64,000 nt of DNA from Gymnopilus junonius (lineage: Eukaryota; Basidiomycota; Agaricomycetes; Agaricales; Galerinaceae). Below are positions 55,601 to 64,000 of this stretch, in pieces (the first letter of the stretch is position 1; every line of letters begins with the position of its first letter). The position numbers were made by a program, and so were the translations under genes. Where the stretch lies: positions 310,001-374,000 of the forward strand of contig JADNYJ010000008.1 in NCBI GenBank assembly GCA_015501075.1. Reading direction: 5' to 3'. Below the pieces are notes generated by a model, which made no database searches, was not told where the DNA came from, and saw only the letters and a program-made list of their open reading frames with translations.

Positions 55601-57918
55601 ATGCCTGGACTTGTTACCCCAGAGATATTGCACTATGTCCCTGCATCTCCTACCAAGGCCGACTGTACGTCCTACGCCCTGTGCTCGTATCGCAACATAC
55701 CTTGACTTGTCATATAGTGGAGTACGCCGACCTGCCTATAATAGACCTAGCGAGATATGCGTCTCCAACAGACCGCCAGGCCCTTGCACAAGAAGCTCGC
55801 GATGCAATGACGACCCATGGATTTTTCTACGTCATAAACCATGGCTATTCGCCTGAACAAGTAAGCCCAACAGACACTATGGATGATAACTAAATCTTAC
55901 TTCGACCTAAGGCTCCAACCGTACTATATACCTACCGTATATATACGGTTAATACTGTATACGTATACGTATACGTATAGACCCCCATCGAGAAATCCCA
56001 GTATACAGTAAATATACAGTATACTGTACAGTTATACAGTTAGGCTCAGGTGGCTTACCCGGCACCCTCGGCATTGCTTATAAACGCTGATGTCACGGTT
56101 CGTGACTCCACAATCTCTTACTTCAACCATCTACAACACCAGCAAAGGCTTTCAACGCGTACGTTGTGGGCTGATCTGCCCTTCGTGATATCGCTTTTCC
56201 ATTCATTTCATTGTTATACCTCACTACAACCCAATATATCTGTGCTTTCCTCCGTGAACTGCTGTTTTACCCCCTCCCCCCGAGTTGCAATGCCGATCAC
56301 TGCATCACTGAATTTCAAATCACTTGCCATTCATTATCGATGCGCGACAAGACTATTCGGGAGGCATTATTAGCAAAGGCGTGGATTCGGAGTGGCCTTT
56401 CAACTGGAGAGACCCGGACGAGCTTACAGCACCTCGCAAAAAGCATAGGAGCATGTCAGGCAAGAAGGATTGACCCATAGGCGGCCGTAGAACTCTGTTT
56501 TTCATAAATAGAAAAAAGATTTTTATTTCTTTTTTGGAACCGTATACAACTAGCCATATAACTGTATATATACAGTAAATATACACTAAACAACCGTATC
56601 CGTATATTTAAGCTGTTGACCCTATACGTATACTATATGGTTGGAGCCTTACTTCGACCAGACGGGACGTATATTTGATGTCGCTGATGTTCCGTTTTCA
56701 AAGGTCAGTGAGGAGGAGAAGGAAAAATATGCCGGTACAATGAAGCAGACCGGGTCTTATCAAGGTTATAAACTTCGACAATATTGGGTGAGTCTAATAG
56801 ACGATTAAGATGTAAACCTTTTGACAAACTCCAACTCAAGCACATTGATGGAGGTGTCCGGGACCAGGTGGAGAATTACAACAGTGAGCTCTTCTTAATT
56901 TAAAATCATTTCCTCGAATCAATTATAATATGCTGGAAAGTCAATAGGGATGTCACGAAGCGTCAGCATCCGGAAGCGCTTCGACCTCTCTTGCCTGAAA
57001 TAGAGAAATTTGCTCATCATAACCATGAACAAGTCTTGCATCCCATCCTCAGGTGAGCGTGATTTACTGCACTTAATATGCTGATGCCTAAATTTATACA
57101 GATTACTTGCTCTTGGTATGGAACTGCCAGAGGAAACCTTCGTGAATATGCACGGATTTTCGAACGTTGGAGAGACTTACAGTAAGTAACCATATTGTCC
57201 ATTGATATAATTTTCTGAACTTGGGACCTATTTCCAGTACGCTTCATGAAATAGTACGTCGAGAATAAGGCATAGCACTACAATAAATACTCACTCGCTT
57301 GTTACCAGCTACCCGCGGTCTCAAGAGGAAGAAAAGGCATCAAAGAACGTTTGGCTCAAGGGCCATACAGGTGATTAGTACATTCTTGGAGTCTGAAGGG
57401 ACAGCTAAAGGGCAATCAAGATTTTGGTACAATCACTATTTTGTATAGTCAACCAGTTGCAGCGCTTCAGATACTGACAAAGGATGGCACTTGGAAATGG
57501 GTTAAACACCTTGAGAATGCTCTGGTAATCAACGCTGGTGATTCTCTCGAATTTCTTTCTGGTGGCTTCTATCGCGCTACGATTCATCGGTACGTTCGCT
57601 TAGTGTCTTTACGAATGAGCCTAATAATATGGCACAACCAGAGTTGTGCAACCTCCTCCTGACCAGCAAAACTTTACCCGTCTCGGGGTTTTCTATTTTG
57701 TCATGACAGATGATGATGTCGTGCTCGAGCCGCTCCAGGAGAGTCCCGTTCTAAAACGCGTTGGCATAACCACATCCTTCAACGGTGCGAAGCCTCCCAC
57801 TCAGGAAGAATGGAGGAAAGGGAGGACAGCTGCCTATGGTCAGACAGAGCTCAAAGCTGCCGAGAAGGGTGTTGAAGAAGAATTTATCAATGGGGTCTTG
57901 GTTAAACATTACAACTGA
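55601..57918 (+). CDS. 2-oxoglutarate/Fe(II) oxygenase, isopenicillin-N-synthase-like
   Basis: The ATG at 55601 gives MPGLVTPEILHYVPASPTKA. A 5'-intron (GTACGT...CATATAG) joins to LEYADLPIIDLARYASPTDR and THGFFYVINHGYSPEQ, the DIOX_N domain. After the MITE-bearing intron comes TGRIFDVADVPFSKVSEEEK, then HIDGGVRDQVENYN, INRDVTKR, MHGFSNVGETYIRFMKYYPR and the catalytic HxD in WLKGHTDFGTITILYSQPVA. The distal His is in GGFYRATIHRVVQPP and the 2OG-binding arginine is in TRLGVFYF. It ends FINGVLVKHYN* at 57918. All introns are in phase, so the gene is intact apart from the transposon in intron 2. About 360 residues, normal for the family. The substrate is unknown; similar genes sit in secondary-metabolite or detoxification pathways. 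Confidence 0.85.
55900..55907. repeat. Left target-site duplication (CTTCGACC)
   Basis: The 8-bp sequence CTTCGACC is repeated exactly at 56652-56659, on the other side of the element. Confidence 0.85.
55908..56651. mobile_element. 744-bp non-autonomous TIR transposon (MITE, hAT-like by TSD size)
   Basis: The element begins TAAGGCTCCAACC and ends GGTTGGAGCCTTA, a perfect 13-bp terminal inverted repeat, flanked by an 8-bp target duplication. Subterminal regions on both sides are packed with GTATAC, CGTATA and ACAGTATA repeats that could fold into hairpins (for example around 55958-55980 and 56000-56040). No transposase frame is present; only short frames such as 56050-56480 occur. An 8-bp duplication is typical of hAT elements, but the TIR sequence does not let me name a family. 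It sits in the second intron of the oxygenase gene, 2 bp before the ancestral AG. Confidence 0.85.
56652..56659. repeat. Right target-site duplication (CTTCGACC)
   Basis: Exact copy of 55900-55907. It is followed directly by AG and the next exon, so it restores the 3' splice-site context. Confidence 0.85.
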
Positions 57919-58057
57919 CTGATGATTTATAAAATATCATTTCCGTAAAGCATGCTTTTCAATATGCCCAACATCAATTGGCGTGTTATATAGTTTGCAA
58001 GTTACCACAAAAAGGAAAACAGCTACTCAAGTATAAAAGAACATCTGAACAAATTTA

Positions 58058-58137
58058 TGCATTGACCGAGAGTCGAACTCGGAGCTAGGCCAATCACGTA
58101 GTGGGAAGACCCAATGTTACCGCTACACCATCAATGC
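58058..58137 (-). tRNA. tRNA-Gly (anticodon CCC) with 9-nt intron
   Basis: The minus strand folds as a tRNA. The acceptor is GCATTGA/TCAATGC and the D arm is GTGT/ACAT with loop AGCGGTA. The anticodon stem is GGGTC/GGCCT and the T arm CCGAG-TTCGACT-CTCGG, with discriminator A. The anticodon loop reads TTCCCA, then nine extra bases (CTACGTGAT) at the canonical intron position after base 37, then T. Both internal promoters are present: A box TGGTGTAGCGG and B box GAGTTCGACTC. The mature length is 71 nt. Tracts of T (CTTTTAT) about 25 bp downstream could terminate Pol III. Confidence 0.88.
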
Positions 58138-58456
58138 TATGTTAGGTTCGAAGGTAACCTCAATAAGATGATAAAAAGCCGGCACAACTCGCGTGGGGAA
58201 GCCTATTTTCAACATTGAAAAAGCCTGAGGACAGTTCTTTCCAATATTCACGATATGAAAACTAAGCAACGAGTGCCCTAGCAGCATTCTAAGCTGTGCT
58301 TCAATGTCGCAAACCAATAAAACTTGAGGAAATTGAGAAGAATGGATGATGAGGACAACGAAAGCTCAGAGGTTACATGCTACAAATGTAAATCAATAAT
58401 ATAATACAACTCGACGACTGAGCTGGCTGTCATCGCAAGCCAGCAAGGCACATTCA

Positions 58457-60464
58457 TCAAGGGATATATTGCGGCAAATCATCTCGCATCTGCAGCACCT
58501 CTTCTGTCTCGCTCATGAACAGGCTTTTCTTTCCGACGTGCACATTGCCCTGGAAAGGAAGGCCTGAGAGGACGATCTCCGCCGTTTTACGCCCTGGTCC
58601 ACTGAGTGGTAATCCTTCCACTTCGACGGCGACGGCAGCGTAACCCGATATGCCAGCAGTAGCCCCGTCAGTCCCGAATATGACCTACCAGAATAGAATG
58701 TGAGTAGGTAGAAAACGTTCAAAAGCACGGAAAACGTACCTTGCCGACGAAATTACTAAACTCCTTCTGCCTTCCAGGTAACACTTGCACAGGAACGTCG
58801 GATACTTTGGCAGAGATGGCGTACGCCGAACCTTCGCCTTCCTCGGGCTCAACTGGAACGCTGATTGAGGGGAGCCAATCGTCCGGCCGGATGTGACCAA
58901 AGGCATGTTCAGGTAAAGGATCAGGGAGAGGCATTTCAGGTGGCAGAGAGGGATCATCATGTTTCTTCTCCACTGATTCCGTTGGAGGCACTTCTCCGTC
59001 GAAAATCAAGACGTCTGGCAGGACACGGAAGATTTTTAGTCCAACGTTCATCCCAGTTGGCAGCGCCACGCGCCCCTCTACAGTTCCACTTGCAAGAAAG
59101 GCGGTGCCACTGGGTTTGATCTTCATGTCTCTGATGGTTACGTCGCGAAGGATTCGTGGGCGGGGAACAGGCGCAGGGAAAACAGCTTCGACTTCTAAAC
59201 CATTCAAGAAGGGTGACGAAATCAATATGTCATTCGACAAGCCAGACAGATATTTAGAGACAAAGTGGGAGATGACGGAAAATGAGGACGACGAGATGGG
59301 AAGGACATCCCCAGTCATGGAAATTGTGATGTTGGGGCTGGTGAGGGTGAATGGGAAGGTCGAGACAGACGCTAGGGCTACAGTCGTCTTGTTCGGAATG
59401 GATATGACGAAGGGTAACGAGGGCATAGTTAAATTGAAAGCCGAAGGAGCTGGGTTCGGAACGGTAGCTGTAGCCTGGATGACGAGCTTATTGGGCTCCG
59501 AAGACACATTGAAGGATTTGAGTGTTATTAGGTCGGAGACGGCTGGGAAGGGGTTACCGTGTCCGGGAGCAGGAAATCCAGGTATTGACGGCACTAGAAC
59601 GAATTATCAGTTCAAGTCGAATTCGAGAGCACAGATATACGTACATGGCATGCGTATGGCTGTACGGATGTCAGAGAGCTTGCTCTGGAAATTACTTCTC
59701 CAGGTGACGACGTTGAGGGAGCCACCTGTGATATTGGCTTGACCGACGTCAGCCCGGACGGATAAAGCACCTTGCTTCCAGGACTCTTTCAAGAAGTGAA
59801 ATAGTGAAGTACTGTTGGCGCAGAGTCGGACGCGGACAGGTTTCGAGACTGGGGTTAGCCATGAGTTATCATTGGGTGGGTCCACGGACAGAGGAAGTTC
59901 GAGGGGAGGAACGTCGAGTGCGACGAGGACTACGTCCGGATTGTATTCTGGAGTGATCTTGATGCTGGTAAGGTTGACAGTGACTCTGTCCAAAGTGCGA
60001 AGTCCCCACCTCCCAATTGTTTTCCACATGTCCTGGAACAGACTATCGTCGTCGTCTGAACCCACACCAATGGCCGACCCAGCATCAACACCAACCCTCC
60101 CTCGGATATTTAGCCATATAGTCCCCTCCTTGGTGATATTCAGAACGTCGATTTTGTCGGGTCCCCTGAACACCAAGTCGTTCTTGATTATATCGTCTGG
60201 CTTCAAGTCGGATGCCCGAGAAGCATACGACCATGCGAGAAGTCCAAGTAGAGATGCAACCAAGATGCATATAGAAAATGAAACTAGAAATACAGTAAAA
60301 AGTTGGGATCTAAGCCCTCGACGATTTGAAGTGGTGGTCACAGCGTCGTCCAGGACGGCCGAGGTCGAACCGAGTAGAGGAGTCCGTTCCGTAGGTTCAT
60401 GCGCTCTTCCTTTGCCTTTATCGATATGCCCTGAAGGCACTTCAAGTTCTCCTTGGGTACTCAT
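58457..60464 (-). CDS. Tag1/DUF3712-like single-pass membrane protein
   Basis: The start at 60464 gives MSTQGELEVPSGHIDKGKGR, a cytosolic tail with RTPLLGS, then a membrane helix (LFTVFLVSFSICILVASLLG) at about residues 50-75. The long luminal part has LEA/immunoglobulin-like repeats: FRGPDKIDVLNITKEGTIWL, VTVNLTSIKITPEYN, LKSFNVSSEPNKLVIQATAT, LPFVISIPNKTTVALASVST and ILRDVTIRDMKIKPSGTAFL. It ends EVLQMRDDLPQYIP* at 58457. Two introns (about 59594-59620 and 58690-58735) are in phase, and the gene is intact at about 630 residues. N-glycosylation sites are frequent. Fungal relatives such as yeast Tag1 are vacuolar membrane proteins linked to autophagy termination and V-ATPase; that role here is inferred from family only. 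Confidence 0.75.
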
Positions 60465-60533
60465 GATTGGAGACCATAAGCGCAGCAGTCGTCGTCGTCG
60501 TACACGGTGAGGTCACGCTGTTTCGTTTGAGTC

Positions 60534-60845
60534 ATGGTGCCAAACAAACGCTTTAAATGCCGTGACTGTGACAAATTGAGAAAGCCATCTTGCCCTCAGC
60601 ATTTCTACGACCTGGTGGCCAATCCTCAGAGTCAGACATATGTTGCCACTCGACCTATTCATGTCGATATAAAAGGATGCATCAACTTCACTTCTTTTGA
60701 CTACTTGCGCACGCTTGATTTTGATACGATTAAAGTAAGATATCTGGAGAATTCAAAGGATGGCCAGAGCATCCGACTCGGCAAACTGTCATTTACGCAA
60801 GGAAATCGAGACGTTGTCCAGAAGAATAAATTGGAAACATACTAG
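60534..60845 (+). CDS. Small Cys-rich hypothetical protein
   Basis: The ATG at 60534 opens a 103-codon frame without introns: MVPNKRFKCRDCDKLRKPSC then PQHFYDLVANPQSQTYVATR, ending VVQKNKLETY*. The N-terminus has a possible zinc-binding CxxC-x7-C-x2-H pattern. The start lies only 69 bp from the divergent membrane-protein start. No family recognised. It could be a chance frame, but residue composition is protein-like. Confidence 0.4.
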   Translation: MVPNKRFKCRDCDKLRKPSCPQHFYDLVANPQSQTYVATRPIHVDIKGCINFTSFDYLRTLDFDTIKVRYLENSKDGQSIRLGKLSFTQGNRDVVQKNKLETY

Positions 60846-60872
60846 CCCCATCCTTTAGCCTCTCATTGTAGG

Positions 60873-60968
60873 AAACATTACAGAATCATCTTGAGAGAAG
60901 TTTGTAAACCGCTTGAAGAAGTACGTGAATGGCCCACTGTGTTTAGAGCGTTGCACAGAATGCAGTAA
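60873..60968 (+). pseudogene. Fragment of a FunK1 kinase gene
   Basis: A 31-codon piece (KHYRIILREVCKPLEEVREW, then PTVFRALHRMQ*) matches the kinase gene at about 63575-63669 (KNHYRIIFDEFCTPLEAVRD, then WPTIFGALKK) at both DNA and protein level. The upstream AG (TTGTAG) resembles a splice acceptor. The rest of a kinase is absent, so it is a remnant of a duplicated copy. Confidence 0.6.
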
Positions 60969-62096
60969 CGTCGAAATGTCGTTATATACAGCAATAGGGA
61001 TGGCCGATCATGACCTACAAATGTAAGTCGGCCAGAATGAAAATGAATCAGTCTGATGGATTTTTTGTTCTGTTTCATCTCGCAGCGTAAATATGGTACA
61101 AGTGACGCAACTGGCCGTTTATATTGAGCTTTTGTTTATAAAGCTCAAAGATGGCCTAGCCAATCAGTTTTGTGCCGAGCGCCCTGCTTGACTTCGGGTG
61201 CGTTGTGGGTATGAACTTATCAAGGCGAGGCGAATGAAGAGGCGGAGAAGATCTAGAACCTGCTGATTTCTAGGTAAGTTTCGAGTTTCCCTTCTGGTAG
61301 TCAAATATGATTGGTCACCTATAGGATAGCTTGCAAGTTCGATCATCTGTTCAGATCTTCAAAAATTACCCCTATTAGATATAGCCTAATGCGGTGGTCG
61401 ATATCATAAGAAGAAGGGATAAATTAGGCTCAGCCTGAGCCTAACCTAGCCCGTCTGCCAAGTCGGGAGACCAGCTGCACGCATTGATTCAACTCAGAGT
61501 GACTTGCACTTATCTGCATACCGGATAATTCAAGCAACTTCTTTCATGTTACCAAAAAAGGGCCATCTGGAATGTTGCATTTCATATTGACCCCAGACGA
61601 GCCAGACTTAGTATTAATAAAGCACCAAGCTTCGAAGTAAAGCCACATCCGTAAATGGATCGTTTCAGGACACCAAAGGAGACAATACTAACTCCTGAAA
61701 AGCTGCCTAAAAATCAGCTGCGATCACTGTTACTGATAAATAGAACTACCGTTCTTGAATACACCCTTTTACTTACATTTGTTCCGAAAGATGTGATCTT
61801 ACGCTCATTCACTGATAGGCTGTCCACAGAGCCCGATTGATACCTATCAAAGCCCTTGTTCTGGAGAGTTGTAAAAATTAGGAAATTTGAAAACTTGGAG
61901 AAAGAAAGAAGGAAGTGTTCCATTGTTCGCTGGCAACTACACATTTACCCGATTTAGGACCTGCGAGGACCCACAAGGCGTGACAAATTGTAAATTTGGT
62001 TTCTTCATGTCACCGTCCGTGTGACATTGCAGGTCTACTTAATCCGCCATCTTCAGGTACGTTCTCTTCACAAATAAGTAGTTAAAACTTCCTCAC
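60969..62096. other. Intergenic region upstream of FunK1 kinase
   Basis: No supported gene; frames are under 77 codons. A near-palindromic stretch (TTAGGCTCAGCCTGAGCCTAACC) occurs at about 61425-61447. It may be part of a small repeat. Confidence 0.4.
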
Positions 62097-64000
62097 ATGT
62101 CTCAGGATAACCCTCACTCTGTTATCACTACCACTCCTGTTAAGCGACATCCCCTGAGAAACGTCAAATACCGAGCTGCTACTAAGCTCCCAGTCGCACG
62201 TCGATTAGTGATGGAACACGTTGGTCTCAGCGTCGACCAAATCTCCGTGGACGATTTTGAGAAGTATGTCCTTCCGAAGATTCCTGCCGGTGTCGAAGTT
62301 GAGGATGTTTTTCAACATCTTCTCCACACCATCGACCCGAAGAGCAAGCGGCCCCTCTTGGACTTAGAAAATGGATTTCTATCTATGACCAAGAACAGCG
62401 ATAATCAGGGGGATCACGAGACGAAGTATTTTGCGCCTCTTAAAGAAATTCACAATCAAATCGTCAATGCTGCCCGTCATTTGTCGAAGACCTCAGTCCA
62501 ACTTGAACCTATCTTGCAATATGTAGTTGGTGGTGATATGACACCGATATCTGACAGGAAATCTTCAAACCGTCCTGACGGGTACGAAACTATCATCCAA
62601 GGCAACAAATTTCACTCTGGAGGACCTAATTACCAGTCTAAAAAGGTCAGTTGGCTAGACATCATCCGCAGCGACGAATATAAGAAGGACAATAAGCCCG
62701 GTGACCTCTTCGATGTAGGTCTAAATGGTTTTCTACTGCCAAATTGCATTCGCCTGATTTCAAGTTGCGCAACTATCTTTTAGGACATCGCAAAAGTATG
62801 CTGGAGTGCACACCATACCTTGCGGAATGACGCTAGACGTAGATTCACATATGGTTTAACAATTGAAGAGACGGACTCGAGGATGTGGTTCTTTGACCGC
62901 CAAGCGATAATTACTTCGCAGTGCTTCAGCTACATGAAAGTATGTTTTCGCCCTAATCTTGGTGTATTGTGCGCTCAAAATTCTTCTAGGAACCAAAACG
63001 TTTCATTCACTTAGTTTTGTCTCTCTCATTTGCAGACCCAACCGACCTCGGATATGACCCAACAGTCAGACTCTACAAGAATATTCCTGAATCCGAATTC
63101 CAGTATGACATTGAATTTGGCGGGTCAACTTACCGTACTCTCGAGATACTCTCTAGCTTTCAAGCTGATACTATAAGGGGTCGCGCGACACGGGTCTTCA
63201 AAGCTCGGAAGGTCGTGAACGGCAAAGTCAATGAAAATGGCCCCTTTTATGTAATAAAGGACATATGGATGGACGATAACCGAGAAAGCGAAGGCAAAAT
63301 TTTGGAGAATGTTCTCCGCACCGTGCCTAAAGAATTCCACCCACATTTCTTGAATGTGATTGGACATGGCAATGTCGGAGTAAATGGAGTGGATGACAAC
63401 ACTTTTTTGGTCCACCTTCGTGGACTTGATGTCAAGGCCTCTCGCACTGGGTATCTGAAGACTTCCGACGATGATAGCATCGCACACGATGTGCACGTAA
63501 GCCGGGGATTGCCTCCTGAGGCGGATCTTCCTGACCGGTACCCCCAAGCGCAAAGCTTTACTTACTATCATAAGAACCATTATAGGATCATTTTTGACGA
63601 ATTTTGTACACCGCTTGAGGCAGTACGTGATTGGCCTACTATTTTTGGAGCGTTGAAGAAAACAGTTGAAGGTACAGAACATATCCTACCTGTCATATAA
63701 TTATGCATTCATTTCGCTTGACAGTTATCATTGCCATGTACGACAACGGTCAATGGGTTCATCGTGACTTAAGTACTGGAAACATCCTCCTTGTCAATGG
63801 GACTGACAATGTCAAACTCGGAGATCTGGAATTCGCCCAGCAAGTGGGCAAAGGTACACCACATGCAATGAGGACGGTACGTCGTTACTCGATCTTCTGC
63901 GAAAAATTTACCTTCTGAAAAATCGAGTCCAGGGTACACTTGCATTCATGTCAATTGAGGTGATGGCTACAGAATATGCCTTCCCCGAAGATAATGATGA
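62097..64000 (+). CDS. FunK1 fungal-type protein kinase (partial, cut by right edge)
   Basis: The ATG at 62097 gives MSQDNPHSVITTTPVKRHPL. The N-terminal FunK1 extension continues FAPLKEIHNQIVNAARHL and PDGYETIIQGNKFHSGG. Exons are joined by introns at about 62716-62782, 62939-62990 and 63671-63720, in phase. The kinase part has GRATRVFKARKVVNGK, FYVIKDIWMDDNRESEG (candidate VIK lysine), YRIIFDEFCTPLEAVRDWPT, the catalytic loop WVHRDLSTGNILLVNG and the DFG-equivalent KLGDLEFAQQVGKGT, followed by GTLAFMSIEV up to the edge. The D, N and D positions are kept, so activity is possible. FunK1 is a large, fast-expanding family in Agaricomycetes thought to act in multicellular signalling. The C-terminus lies outside the window. 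Confidence 0.85.

Noticed and set aside
1..64000. CRISPR array, rRNA operon or prokaryotic operon structure
   Set aside because: No regularly spaced repeats or rRNA were seen, and gene structure is eukaryotic with spliceosomal introns.

Overview
This window is nuclear DNA from a filamentous basidiomycete, most likely an Agaricomycete. Nearly every gene is broken by many introns of about 45-65 bp with GT...AG ends. The families are typical of mushroom-forming fungi: paired DUF6533 and DUF6534 seven-helix proteins, a FunK1 kinase, an RHS/Crinkler-type P-loop protein, an AA12 pyranose dehydrogenase, a GH5 subfamily 12 glycosidase and a large F-box/LRR-like protein. I assigned the species-level context from gene content only.

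Layout. 0-5.6 kb: a C-terminal exon of an unknown acidic protein, an alginate-lyase-family secreted enzyme (minus strand) and an unresolved patch of coding-like sequence. 5.6-17 kb: F-box protein, then a carbohydrate/ester block with GH5_12 (minus) divergent from AA12 (plus), a small unknown gene and a secreted type-B carboxylesterase. 17.4-26.2 kb: an unknown membrane protein, an NT-C2 protein divergent from mitochondrial ribosomal protein bL28m, a 2.65-kb gene-poor stretch and an HMG-box transcription factor. 26.7-34.1 kb: an amino-acid/choline-type permease and a tandem DUF6533 pair. 34.4-41.3 kb: TRAPPII subunit Trs65, a short unknown gene, the RHS/Crinkler-like NTPase and a glutathione S-transferase. 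41.7-48.4 kb: a duplicated DUF6534 pair and a ferroportin-like iron exporter. 48.7-55.2 kb: a disordered coiled-coil protein, an amidase and a small heat-shock protein with a heat-shock element. 55.6-64 kb: a 2-oxoglutarate oxygenase carrying a 744-bp MITE in an intron, tRNA-Gly(CCC), a Tag1/DUF3712-like membrane protein, a small Cys-rich unknown protein, a FunK1 fragment and a FunK1 kinase cut by the right edge.

The genes are a normal mixture of housekeeping (Trs65, bL28m, tRNA, sHsp), transport and secreted-enzyme functions. I see no operon-like or biosynthetic cluster. Two points dominate. First, at least ten conserved genes, housekeeping ones included, need single-base corrections (mostly one missing base) to read through, which suggests residual assembly indels more than mass pseudogenisation; gene models here must be spliced across these shifts. 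Second, the MITE insertion at 55908-56651 has 13-bp terminal inverted repeats, an 8-bp target duplication and a position that separates the ancestral branch point from its 3' splice site.
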